Source: Patescibacteria group bacterium (lineage in GTDB: Bacteria; Patescibacteriota; Microgenomatia; UBA1406; GWC2-37-13). From it: 64,000 nt of DNA. Location: NCBI GenBank assembly GCA_025057905.1, contig JANWUX010000002.1, forward strand, positions 62,001 to 126,000. The letters are read 5' to 3'. Under the pieces are notes generated by a model. That model was given only the letters and a program-made list of their open reading frames with translations. It made no database searches and was not told the DNA's origin. Of this stretch, positions 1-9,781 are shown in pieces (the stretch's first letter is position 1; every line of letters starts with the position of its first letter). The position numbers were made by a program, and so were the translations under genes.

Positions 1-684
1 GGTGGCTTCAATAAAGTTATCGACGTGATAACCACGATGAAAACCAATAAAATCGCTGCCTAAAAGACCATCAAGAAGCTGTTTCTTCCAGGGGCAGATT
101 CGGAAAATTTCGTAGGTTGGCCAAGGTATGTGCCAAAAGAAACCTATGATTAGATTTGGATTTTGATTTTTTAGAATGCGAGGCAGAAGGGCCAAATGAT
201 AATCATTAATCCAGATAAAAGCTTCTTGATCTCTTAATTCTTCCATGATGGCTTGTGAAAATTTTTCGTTGACACTAATGTAATCTTGCCACCAAATGGC
301 GTTAAAGATTGGTTTGACAAAAACTGCGTGGCAGAGTGGCCAGAGAGTTTGATTAGCAAAGCCATAGTACCAGCCATCGAGCTCTTTTTTTTTGAGAAAA
401 ATTCGTTTCAAGACATAAGACTCCTCTCCCGGGGGAACTAAAATTCTCCCTTTCTCATCACAAGTGAGCGAATCAGCACTGCCACTGCCAATAGCTACCA
501 TTAACCCTCCAATTTTTCTCAGAATCCCATCAAGGAGAATATGAGCTCCTCCTGCTGTTTTTTGAAGCTCAATTCCGCTCGGCGTTTTTATATGAATGTA
601 GGGTTCTCTTTGAATAGCAACGACAATTTTTTTGTTTTTTAGATTTTTTCGAACAAATCTGATTAGTTCCTCAGCACTGATCAT
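1..684 (-). CDS. otsA: Trehalose-6-phosphate synthase-like glycosyltransferase (GT20), N-terminal part, truncated by window edge
   Basis: Reverse-strand translation from ATG at 684: MISAEELIRFVRKNLKNKKIVVAIQREPYIHI...WINDYHLALLPRIL...IGFFWHIPWPTYEIFRICPW...LLGSDFIGFHRGYHVDNFIEA, matching GT20 motifs (NDYHL, FWHIPWP, IGFH). Absent from the ORF track because it runs off the window. Confidence 0.85.
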   Translation of the reverse strand, partial: MISAEELIRFVRKNLKNKKIVVAIQREPYIHIKTPSGIELQKTAGGAHILLDGILRKIGGLMVAIGSGSADSLTCDEKGRILVPPGEESYVLKRIFLKKKELDGWYYGFANQTLWPLCHAVFVKPIFNAIWWQDYISVNEKFSQAIMEELRDQEAFIWINDYHLALLPRILKNQNPNLIIGFFWHIPWPTYEIFRICPWKKQLLDGLLGSDFIGFHRGYHVDNFIEAT

Positions 685-686
685 TC

Positions 687-1757
687 TTATTTTTTTGATT
701 TGAGGATGTGATAAATTTTACAGTACTCGTCGACCATTCTGTCGGTGGTGAAGTGTTCTTCAATTCTTTTTCGACATTCTCGTCGATTTATATTCTGAAT
801 GAGAGTCATTTTTTCGATTATTTCTTCGATGGAGTTGACGAGAAAACCTGAGTTACCATCAACTATAATTTCGGTAGCGGCGCCGTTCTTAAAGGCAATC
901 ACTGGAGTGCCAGTTGCCATTGCTTCTGCCATGACAAGACCAAAGGGCTCATTCCACTTGATTGGGTTTAAAAACCCAAGAGCATTTCCATAGACCCTGT
1001 TTTTTTCTTCATCATTTAGTTCACCGATGTAGATGACTTGTTTATTATCTAAAAGAGGCTCGATTTCGTTTTTGTAATACTGAAAATTTTGATTATCAAG
1101 AGTGTCAATTGTGCCGGCAACAAGAAGTTTTACTCCAGCTCTCTTTGCCGCAATAATGGCTTCTTTTACTCCTTTATCAGGGTTAAACTTACCAAGCCAG
1201 AGGAAGTAATCACCGGTTGGATTGGGATTGAATTTATAGAGATTGATATCAACACCATTATAAACAGTCGCTAACCAATTTAGATTTTCTCCCCCTTTTC
1301 TTTGAGAGTTTGAAATAGAGACATAGTTTAAATCTTTATATTTCTGTAAGACTAAATGACGATCTTGGCGCCCATGTGAGAGAGGGTAAGGAAAATGAAG
1401 AGTAAAAACGACTTTCTCTTTGATAGGTCTTGCTAGAGGGAGAGAAATGTAATCACTTGATTTGTTAAGATGAACATGGATGATATCAAACTCTTCTTGG
1501 CGATCAAAGACACTCGTAATGTGCAAAAGAGGATACATTAAGTTGCTCCAGGGTATTTTGTCTTTGACTAAAGGCCGAGGATAAATTGAGACTAACTTTG
1601 CTGAGGTTTTTGAGGTCCCGGCAGAAAAAAGAGTTACCTCGTAGCCTCTCTTGACGAGGCCTTCTGTTAAATAATAAACCACTCTTTCTGTCCCACCATA
1701 TTTTTCTGGTGGGACATTCTCCCACAGTGGTGCTACTTGAGCAATTTTCAAACTCAT
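687..1757 (-). CDS. GT4-family glycosyltransferase
   Basis: N-terminal APLWENVPPEKYGGTERVVYYLTEGLVKRGYEVTLFSAG and C-terminal NPIKWNEPFGLVMAEAMATGTPVIAFKNGAATEII. Confidence 0.85.
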   Translation of the reverse strand: MSLKIAQVAPLWENVPPEKYGGTERVVYYLTEGLVKRGYEVTLFSAGTSKTSAKLVSIYPRPLVKDKIPWSNLMYPLLHITSVFDRQEEFDIIHVHLNKSSDYISLPLARPIKEKVVFTLHFPYPLSHGRQDRHLVLQKYKDLNYVSISNSQRKGGENLNWLATVYNGVDINLYKFNPNPTGDYFLWLGKFNPDKGVKEAIIAAKRAGVKLLVAGTIDTLDNQNFQYYKNEIEPLLDNKQVIYIGELNDEEKNRVYGNALGFLNPIKWNEPFGLVMAEAMATGTPVIAFKNGAATEIIVDGNSGFLVNSIEEIIEKMTLIQNINRRECRKRIEEHFTTDRMVDEYCKIYHILKSKK

Positions 1758-1874
1758 ATTTCTCTAGAGAAGGTTATATATTTTAACCAAAGTTATTTGG
1801 GGACTGCAAGGAATTTTGTCATCTCTATGATTGAAAATATGTGTCTAAAACTGAAATAATGCTTTCTAAATTTG

Positions 1875-2990
1875 TTATTCCGTGATAAGCCGGTTGCGAT
1901 GATGATTTTCTTTCACCAAACATTGGTATTTTAAATGTTCAATGTCCGGGTCTATTTTTCTCATGGATGAGTCTTCTTTTAGTGTGCTTAAGTCAGCGCT
2001 AGCAAACTGAATGACATTGTTTTCAACAAGGGCTTCAGTCAGTCTTGAACCGTCAGTGATAACAAAATTGCCTTAGTGTTGATTTCATCTATGAGTCCCA
2101 TTCCTAATTCTGGATAACTATCGCCTGGCAAGCAGAAGCTTCAGCGGTTTCGATTGATTTTGAGCCATTCGCAGGCCTGCTTGACGATTTCCTCAGCGGC
2201 ACGCGTTTTGTGGCCCGTAATTGGAGTAAGATCGGCACAAAATTTATCCTCAGCGGGCTTACTGTTATCAGTTATTCTTAAATTGAGAATCGTTTCTATC
2301 TGGTTTTCATCAAATCCCTGAGACAGAAGTTCTAGTTTTCTCATCACATTCTTAGTTGGTCAATCTTCTTAATGAATTTTTTCATAGAGTTCAGGTTGCG
2401 GATTTTAGTCTGAACTATAAAATTTGGCAGTAGACACTGGTTTGGCCATTTTTTAAGCTTTATTAATCTTCACAATGGGTTCCAAGTCACAGGATTTTTC
2501 CTCCTATATGATTGAATCGATTAATCTGATGACACCTCCTCTCCAAACTTTGGACTCAACTCTCATCTTTGTCTCAAAGCTTATATATAAACAGTAATCA
2601 CCATCACTTTGCTTCACCAGTATCCGTGAATCAGTTGATCCGGCATCAATATCAGGATCAAAAAGTCCTTCTGGCTCTAATTATTTGGATCAACAACTTT
2701 TCTTTTGCCTTGACTGTCAATGGCTAATTTAGCCATAGGTCTTTCTAAGAGTCGGAGAATTTTCTTGTTGTTGGCTGATTATCATCTCTTCGGTGCTAGA
2801 GGTTACAAAGACGACGACAAAGCCGTCCGCCTCTAACTTTTTTCTGATATGTCAACTTTTTCTTTGCCTCCAGTTATCATCAAGTCAATATCAAAAAAAG
2901 CAATTCTCAGCAGGGTCAACTTATCTTTTCTTTCCTCAAGCTTTCTGAGAAAAACACTGTTTTTATAGTGATCTCTGCTGGTTATCTTGT
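1875..2990 (-). pseudogene. Decayed HAD-superfamily phosphatase (sucrose-phosphatase-like)
   Basis: Ordered HAD motif remnants on the minus strand in several frames: LRIAFFDIDLMITGG (motif I), VVVFVTSSTEEM (motif II), TPITGHKTRAAEEIVKQACEWLKI (motif III Lys), then after an in-frame TGA (2141-2143) SFCLPGDSYPELGMGL (motif IV), then a frameshifted C-terminus to TAA at 1875-1877. The 5' limit is approximate. Confidence 0.5.
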
Positions 2991-3251
2991 TATTTCTTAG
3001 CCTTTCTGATTTTTTATGGGGTTGAGATTTGTTATTTCCCCATGCTCAATTGTTCTTAAGGTATCAAATGAGTTGGACGACAGCAAGGATCGATGATTAA
3101 AGAAAGAAAAAATCTTTGCCAGGAAGATTTATAAATCTACCTAGAACTTCTGCGCTGAAGTTATAAACATAAATTTAACTGCTTTTGGCAACGAAAAAAG
3201 CCTTTAGGTAAAATTGACTTTAAGTCATTTGTATTTGTTTGGAAAAAATAG

Positions 3252-4097
3252 ATGCCCAAATACATTCCCGATATCTCGACGCGAAGGTGGGTGATTGTTG
3301 CCAGTAACCGACTAAGTCGGCCTAGAGAGACGGCTGATGGTAGAAAAAAAAAGTTTACTTGTCCTTTCTGCGAGGGCAATGAAAAGATGACGCCACCAGA
3401 AATAACTCGGATAGGTTCAGGAAAGCCAAATCAACCCGGATGGCTGGTAAGAGTAATTCCCAATAAGTATCCCATCACTGAGTTTCATGAAGTTATCATT
3501 CATACGCCTCGGTGTCAGGAAGAACTAGAGGAGATGAAAAATGATCATCTTGAAAAAATTTTTCATGTCTACAAATCCCGCTACAATTTCTTCAGGGATC
3601 GGGGCCAGGTGATTATCTTCACTAACAGCCGGCGCCATGCCGGCGCCTCTCTTTCGCACTCTCATTCTCAATTGGTTGTTATTCCCTTTCAGATAAATCT
3701 TGACACCCTTGCTAGAGAACCGATCAGCAATCTGGTAATGGAGAATAAATACTTTGTCGTTTACTGTCCAGATTTTTCTCAGTGGCCTTTTGAGTATTGG
3801 ATTGCCCCAAAAACTGAGGGAAGTTACTTTGGCGATATGAAAGACGATGAAATTGATGAGTTAGTCTCGGTATTAAAGCGAATGCTTATTATTCTGAAAA
3901 AAATCTTTGTCTCCTTTGAGTTTTCAGAGATTCCTTTTGCCTACAACTTCTACATTTACCCAGGAAAAAACTGGTACATCCGCATTATCCCCCGTTTTGT
4001 TCATCGAGCCGGGTTTGAGTTGGCAACGGGAGTGTCAGTAAATATCATTGATCCAACCGAGGCGGCGAAGGAGTTTAAAAGACTGGTCAATTTGTGA
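3252..4097 (+). CDS. galT: Galactose-1-phosphate uridylyltransferase
   Basis: DISTRRWVIVASNRLSRP, CPFCEGNE, RVIPNKYP, HAGASLSHSHSQLVVIP (HxHxQ active site). Confidence 0.88.
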   Translation: MPKYIPDISTRRWVIVASNRLSRPRETADGRKKKFTCPFCEGNEKMTPPEITRIGSGKPNQPGWLVRVIPNKYPITEFHEVIIHTPRCQEELEEMKNDHLEKIFHVYKSRYNFFRDRGQVIIFTNSRRHAGASLSHSHSQLVVIPFQINLDTLAREPISNLVMENKYFVVYCPDFSQWPFEYWIAPKTEGSYFGDMKDDEIDELVSVLKRMLIILKKIFVSFEFSEIPFAYNFYIYPGKNWYIRIIPRFVHRAGFELATGVSVNIIDPTEAAKEFKRLVNL

Positions 4098-4189
4098 GTT
4101 TTTACGATGAGAATCATGGAGACTATTGATTTTTTTTCCGAAGTTCTCTAATTTTTTTTCTGCAGACTCAGATATTTGACCAGAAAAGA

Positions 4190-4525
4190 ATGGAAAATAC
4201 AAACTTTAATCAAATCGCTGAAGAACTAATTAATAACTTAACAGAAAGATTAATAGCTAGGTTAGTAGATGGGAGTGTTGAGAGAGAAGCCTCCAAGGAG
4301 ATTGCTCTTTTTATTCTTGAAGAGAAGGAAAAAATTGTCTCTTTGAGTGATCTGGAGAAATTTCTTGACAGTATTGAAAAAAAGTATTACTTTGTTTTCT
4401 TTGATTTAGTCGATCTGTATAGAAGAAAAATCAAAATACAAAAAGAAGAGGAAATGAATTTAAAAGAAGTAAAAGATAAATTATTAAATTTAGCTAGTCC
4501 AGAGAAAAATGTCAAACGATCCTAG
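4190..4525 (+). CDS. Hypothetical protein, charged/helical
   Basis: ORF with ATG; overlaps the next ORF by 17 nt; no recognised domain. Confidence 0.5.
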   Translation: MENTNFNQIAEELINNLTERLIARLVDGSVEREASKEIALFILEEKEKIVSLSDLEKFLDSIEKKYYFVFFDLVDLYRRKIKIQKEEEMNLKEVKDKLLNLASPEKNVKRS

Positions 4526-4880
4526 CGCTCCGGAAGGTCAAGGGGTTCAACTCACCCCGGAATCATTAAAAAGAATGACTGCTGGAATCTTAGCAGAAGG
4601 ATCTGGGTATGCAGTTCAATCAATTACTAGTATAGAGTTAGATGCGATTCAAAGAGAGTCATTCAGGGACAAAGACGAAGCTTTAAGAATGTTAGGCAAC
4701 CTTGCGCCGATTATTTCTAAAAAACAAGATGTTGCCAGGGCTGTTTCAATAGTTGTGCTAGGTAGAGAGGTAGAAAGTGAGACTGAATTAGTAAATGATT
4801 TGTCAAAACAAGGGTCAAATCAAGGTGAGATTATTAAAAATTTTTATCCTGAGATCATACATCAAATCAAGAATTCCTAA
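4509..4880 (+). CDS. Hypothetical protein, possibly 5' part of a disrupted larger gene
   Basis: ORF MSNDPSAPEGQGVQLTPESLKRMTAG...; same frame as 5331-6317 but separated by a stretch coding in another frame. Confidence 0.45.
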   Translation: MSNDPSAPEGQGVQLTPESLKRMTAGILAEGSGYAVQSITSIELDAIQRESFRDKDEALRMLGNLAPIISKKQDVARAVSIVVLGREVESETELVNDLSKQGSNQGEIIKNFYPEIIHQIKNS

Positions 4881-4902
4881 GCAGGGGCAAGAGGGGCAAC
4901 AA

Positions 4903-5346
4903 GTGAAAGCACCTGAAATCCCCTCCGAGTTGGTCACCGAGTTGGGAAATTACATTAGATTTAAATTGCCTTTTTTAGAAACTTTATTAACTCAACCCAG
5001 TAATCAATCTAAATCTACAGAAGATTTATTAAAAAATATAAGTAAGTCTTTACTTGAAGATCCTGCTTTCATGAAACGGATTATTGAGTTATGGAATAGT
5101 GGCTTAGGAGGAAGAGATATCCTAACGCAAGAACAAATTATAAATGATCTAAATGATCAACTTCAAGCAGTCACAAACATGATTAATAATTTGTTCCCAT
5201 ACGATGAGGTAAAAAGAATAGATGAAGAAATAAATAAAATAAAGAGAATACTGGACAAAAATCCAGAGCAACTGCCAGTTTATGAAGGAATGTTAGATAA
5301 ACTTCAGGCCAGAAAAAAGATCTTGCCCAAATGCGTCACGAAATAA
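4903..5346 (+). CDS. Hypothetical coiled-coil protein; candidate upstream partner of a -1 frameshift fusion with the next ORF
   Basis: ORF 4795-5346; plausible GTG start at 4903 after a GAGGGG purine tract; A_AAA_AAG heptamer at 5313-5319 in correct codon register. Confidence 0.45.
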   Translation: MKAPEIPSELVTELGNYIRFKLPFLETLLTQPSNQSKSTEDLLKNISKSLLEDPAFMKRIIELWNSGLGGRDILTQEQIINDLNDQLQAVTNMINNLFPYDEVKRIDEEINKIKRILDKNPEQLPVYEGMLDKLQARKKILPKCVTK

Positions 5347-6317
5347 ATCCTCAGTTAATTGAACTTCAGAAACAAAGAAGTGAAATATTAGGAAAATTAA
5401 AAAAAGCAGAAAGAGAACTAGAAAATATGAGAAGTAATTACCTAACTAATCTGGATAACTTATTGCAAAATGCCTTTGATCAATATCTGAATGATAGACT
5501 GTCAAGAGCAATAGACACTTTACCCGAAGCGACAGAGAGACAGGCTAAGGATGAGGAAGCTTTAAAAAGTTCTGCAATTGAGAAAATTAGCCGACGGATA
5601 GGAAAGCGAAGAATATCCATTGGTGGAGGGAGTACAAAACTGAGACACAGTAAATACTCGCTTGGGAGAGTTGTTGATCTTGTCATATCAGGCAATCTTG
5701 ATAATGCGATATTAAGTTTGTTCAGCGAGAATAAAACACAACGAATAAGCACTGAGCTTAAAACATTATTAAGTCATCTGATTTGCATCGATATTAATCA
5801 GCATAATAATCAGCTGAATGATAATTTACTCAAGGCAGAATTTGGCCTAACTGATTAAGAATTTGATTTAGTAAGACGTAAGCTGAAAACACCAAACTCA
5901 GAATTATTAAGAAAAATCACAGAAGAGGTCTCAAAAAGATCTCTGGCTGATTATTTAATACTCGGAGGTAGAATTTCAAGAGATGATTTACTTACTCTTC
6001 TTACTCAGACAAATGCTGGTCAAAAAATGCTTCAAGATGCACTGAACTTAGCCTCAACAAACAGACAACTTCTGGAGAATTATCTGGGACAGGGAGTGAT
6101 GAGGACTTTCGTTGAAATTAGAGTTAAGGGTGTTGGCAAAGTACTGCTCGAAAAGGCACCCGGCTTGATTCATTTAGCAGGAATACCTTTTATCGCAATT
6201 CTCATCCTAATTTTTGGTCCTGGTATTCTCAAAAGATTGAGAGAGAGTTTAGTTAAATATGAAAAAGCAAAATTAAAAAGCCTTAATAAAAAAATATATT
6301 TAAATAAAAAAACATAG
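5331..6317 (+). pseudogene. Coiled-coil protein with C-terminal membrane segment, interrupted by one in-frame TAA (5856-5858)
   Basis: ORFs 5331-5858 and 6027-6317 are in the same frame; between them only TAA at 5856-5858 interrupts a continuous charged reading frame (GLTD*EFDLVRRKLKTPNSELLRKITEEVSKRS...KMLQDALNLASTNRQ). C-terminus has a hydrophobic IHLAGIPFIAILILIFGPGIL segment. Confidence 0.55.
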
Positions 6318-6622
6318 ACAGAAGCTAATTCACAAACGAAGGATGGCGAAGTTCATTTTCTTCCTTTCTCAATTGATTCAAAGAAGTTGTCTTGATGAGT
6401 TTCTTCATCAGAAATTACTCAGGAAAAATTCAGAGAAAAAAAACTCACTAGGGAACTTATCAGGAAGTTGATTTAGCGACTCAGGAAACTCAAAATGAAT
6501 TATCTGAAAACTTATTTTACTAGATTTTCTAACTGTTATAAAAAAAGACCCCCTATGGTGAGACATTTAAGATACTGAGCTGGACTTTTAGCAAAAGAAA
6601 TCGACCTAATTTTTGGTGACAT

Positions 6623-6847
6623 TTACTCTTGATTTTTTTCTATTCCTAATAGCCTCAAAACTATCTCTTTTTTGTATCTTCGATCGCCACGGGAGTTTAT
6701 TCTAATTGCGGGTAACTTGCCAGATTTGCCCCAGCGCTTTATCGTCAGGGGAGAAACCCGAAGGATTGAGGCCACTTCCTTGACTGTCAGAAGATCAGGT
6801 AAGTCATCAAGTGATATCTTAGGATTATTTTTATCCGAGATTGACAT
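6623..6847 (-). CDS. Excisionase/MerR-type helix-turn-helix protein
   Basis: LLTVKEVASILRVSPLTIKRWGKSGKLPAIRINSRGDRRYKKE, typical winged-HTH (HTH_17). Confidence 0.75.
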   Translation of the reverse strand: MSISDKNNPKISLDDLPDLLTVKEVASILRVSPLTIKRWGKSGKLPAIRINSRGDRRYKKEIVLRLLGIEKNQE

Positions 6848-6981
6848 AAATAGTAAAAGTCAATTAAATAATAATAAATAAATTTTTGTTGTCAAGCGAT
6901 AATCTTTGATTTTAGTTTTGTTATTGACTTGGGAATTTTTTTTCTTAATAATTATATGAGAAACTTTATATAGAAGATTCT

Positions 6982-7278
6982 ATGTACATTGGTCCATTTT
7001 ACTTCGACACTAAAGAGATATTTCTTATTCTGGCGGTCATTCTTCTGATTCTTTCTTATTTTTTCGGCTGGAGTTTGTGGTGGTTTGACAAGAGAACCCT
7101 TTTGACGATCTTAATCATCATTGTTATTACAAAGGGACTTTTGCCTTCAATTCACAACGAAGCTTTTTTTATCTTGGGTATCGTTACGGTGTTCTTAAGT
7201 CTTTATCTTCCAATATTTCAGCTGATTCTTTTTTACTTTATTAGCTTTATTCTGTTCAGGCTTCTCAAGGTAATATAA
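6982..7278 (+). CDS. Small multi-TM membrane protein
   Basis: 98 aa, strongly hydrophobic. Confidence 0.5.
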   Translation: MYIGPFYFDTKEIFLILAVILLILSYFFGWSLWWFDKRTLLTILIIIVITKGLLPSIHNEAFFILGIVTVFLSLYLPIFQLILFYFISFILFRLLKVI

Positions 7279-7565
7279 CTGCGGTTAAAAAAGAGTTTGA
7301 TCTGGATTCAAAGTTTTTTTTGACTGAGTTTCTCACCTCTGAAATTAATCATTTTTTTTATCCTAATCTAATAATCTTTTTTTGCAAGGATGAAAGATTT
7401 TCTCCTGAGAGGTTTTTGTTTATAAAATTTAGGTGAGTGGGGGCAGGGGTTGCGAGTGGTTTAAATCTCAAGTTTTCTTGTCGGGTAATTTCGACTGGTT
7501 TTTTGAATGATTTTTTGCTAGTTTTTAATCTAGGAAGAATATTTTAATTTTTGTATCATTTTTCT

Positions 7566-8306
7566 ATGAAAAATAGTCGATTGGTGAGAAAGATGGCGGC
7601 AGTTTTTTTAGGGCTGATTATTCTTGGCGGCTTGATAATTTTGACCTTTAGGGTATTTGGAACACGAGCAGCGGATTTTGAACCCAGGGATGTTGTTGTT
7701 TCCAATATCGAAAAAAACTCCGCTCGAATTACCTGGTCAACCGGTGCTGAGACTCAAGGAATTATAGAGTATGGTACATCACCAACGGCTCTAAACTTCT
7801 TTGCCCCAGAGCCAACTAGAGAAAAAAATCACTCTGTTGATCTGACTCTTCTTTCGCCAGGGACGACTTATTACTTTATCATCAGAATAAACGAAAAACG
7901 CTATGATAATGGTGGTGTGCCCTGGAGTTTTACCACCAAAAGCGCTCAGGAATCAAATGTTGAGACCGGATCTTCTCTTGTTACTCCCAAAATTGATCCC
8001 CCAGGAGTTGATAGCAGAAACAACTCTTCAACTCCAACACCAATTCAAAGATTAAGAATTGACCAAAATAACTCTGAGAATAATAACTCCCAGACATCGC
8101 CAGGAAACAATAGTGCCGAAAATTCTCAGATCAGCCCAACAACTACGCCAACCATGGCATCCACTCAACAGGAAACTCAAGGATGTCCATATAAAAAATG
8201 CGAGGACATAAGAGCGAATCTGGGAAAAGGTTGTAGCACAAGAGACTATTGGCAATGTCTCTTAATACTGACTGCTACACCTACTCCAAACTCTGATCAA
8301 ATTTGA
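7566..8306 (+). CDS. Secreted/membrane-anchored protein with fibronectin-III-like domain and Ser/Thr/Asn-rich tail
   Basis: N-terminal TM VFLGLIILGGLIILTF; FN3-like ARITWSTGAETQGIIEYG...LSPGTTYYFIIR...PWSFTTKS; ORF opens at 7551 but the second ATG (7566) gives a better signal start. Confidence 0.65.
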   Translation: MKNSRLVRKMAAVFLGLIILGGLIILTFRVFGTRAADFEPRDVVVSNIEKNSARITWSTGAETQGIIEYGTSPTALNFFAPEPTREKNHSVDLTLLSPGTTYYFIIRINEKRYDNGGVPWSFTTKSAQESNVETGSSLVTPKIDPPGVDSRNNSSTPTPIQRLRIDQNNSENNNSQTSPGNNSAENSQISPTTTPTMASTQQETQGCPYKKCEDIRANLGKGCSTRDYWQCLLILTATPTPNSDQI

Positions 8307-8549
8307 TCAAAACAGTCTCTCACAAGATTCAATTTTTACAGCTAGGGAATTTTCGAAGGTTATTTTTCTGCCGTAAACCATTTTACTCAAGCTGTAAGTT
8401 GCTTCAGAAGAGCCTTTCAATCGACCAAATTTATTTTTTATTTTTTAGTGAATTGTGAATTGCAAGAAATCTGTTTATGATATTTTTTCTAAACCAGCAA
8501 CATAGATGTTGTGAAGAAAATCAAGAAATTTTTTTATAATTAACTCAAG

Positions 8550-9755
8550 ATGTCTTCTTTTACCCCTTCAGAAAGGGTCCTAAAAAACTACGCTCGTGTT
8601 ATGGTTGATTTTGCTCTTGGAAAGGGAAAAGGAGTAAAAAGAGGAGAGGTTGTTTTTATTCAGTATGATCTAGAAGCCAAACCTCTGGCTCTTGTGGTCT
8701 TTGAGCGTGTACTTGAGATTGGTGCTCAACCTATGACTCGCTGCTATGATGAAGATTTCGAAAAAAAGTTTCTTGAGATTGCCAGTGAGAATCAGTTGAG
8801 ATTTCTCCCAAAAAAGTACACTAAATCACTCGTCGAGACAATTGACCATCGAGTTTATCTCATGGCACCTAAAGATCCTTTTCTTTTGAAAGACATTGAT
8901 CCAAAAAGAATCATCTTGGCTAATCAAAGTAAGAACTACGTAAAAAAACTGATTTTTGAAAAAGAGGATATGGGGAAGCTTACTTGGTCGCTTTGTTTAT
9001 ATGGAACTGAAGGTATGGCTAAAGAGGCCGGTTTGTCACTTAAGGACTTTTGGCAAGAGATCATTAACGCCTGTTTTTTGGATTTTGAGGACCCGTTAAA
9101 GAGATGGCAAGAGGTTTTTTCTCAGATTGAAAAAATCCGCCAAAAACTAAATCAACTGCCAATTGACAAGATTCATCTGGTGGCCAAGCAGACTGATTTA
9201 TGGATCACTCTGGGTGAAAAAAGAATCTGGCAAGGAGGAAGAGGGGCCAATATTCCTTCATTTGAGATCTTTACTTCTCCTGACTGGCGCGGGACGAAAG
9301 GAACAATTTACTTCAACTTTCCTCTATATCGGTACGGTAACCTAATTAAGGACATCTATCTTGAGTTTCAGGAAGGAAGAGTTATCAAGGCCAAAGCTTC
9401 AAGAAATGAGAAGCTAATTCAGGAATTGATTGGTCAAAAAAACGCTGACAAAATCGGCGAGTTTTCTCTTACAGACAAGCGATTTTCCCGAATTAATAGA
9501 TTTATGGCCAATACTTTATACGATGAAAACTTCGGAGGCAAGTGGGGTAACAGTCACCTTGCTTTGGGATCTTCTTATCATGATTGTTTTTTGGGCGACA
9601 AGAAAAGAATGAGAAAGGAAGCCTGGGAAAAACTAGGTTTCAATAACTCAATTGAACATACTGACATTATCAACACCGAAAGAAAACAAGTTGAGGTGAT
9701 CTTGAGGAATGGCGTAAGTAAAGTTATTTACAAGGATGGCAAATTTTTGATATAA
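8550..9755 (+). CDS. M29-family aminopeptidase
   Basis: YARVMVDFALGKGKGVKRGEVVFIQ; C-terminal NTLYDENFGGKWGNSHLALGSSYHDCF...EHTDII metal-ligand region. Confidence 0.8.
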   Translation: MSSFTPSERVLKNYARVMVDFALGKGKGVKRGEVVFIQYDLEAKPLALVVFERVLEIGAQPMTRCYDEDFEKKFLEIASENQLRFLPKKYTKSLVETIDHRVYLMAPKDPFLLKDIDPKRIILANQSKNYVKKLIFEKEDMGKLTWSLCLYGTEGMAKEAGLSLKDFWQEIINACFLDFEDPLKRWQEVFSQIEKIRQKLNQLPIDKIHLVAKQTDLWITLGEKRIWQGGRGANIPSFEIFTSPDWRGTKGTIYFNFPLYRYGNLIKDIYLEFQEGRVIKAKASRNEKLIQELIGQKNADKIGEFSLTDKRFSRINRFMANTLYDENFGGKWGNSHLALGSSYHDCFLGDKKRMRKEAWEKLGFNNSIEHTDIINTERKQVEVILRNGVSKVIYKDGKFLI

Positions 9756-9781
9756 ATTATCACAAAGGGACAAGATTAGGA

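Noticed and set aside
5480-5752. 90-aa antisense ORF
   Set aside because: Lies opposite the coiled-coil ORF, no recognisable motif or start signal; likely chance.
6623-6847. Excisionase-like HTH as a sign of an integrated element
   Set aside because: No integrase, attachment repeats or phage genes nearby; such small HTH proteins are common as stand-alone regulators.
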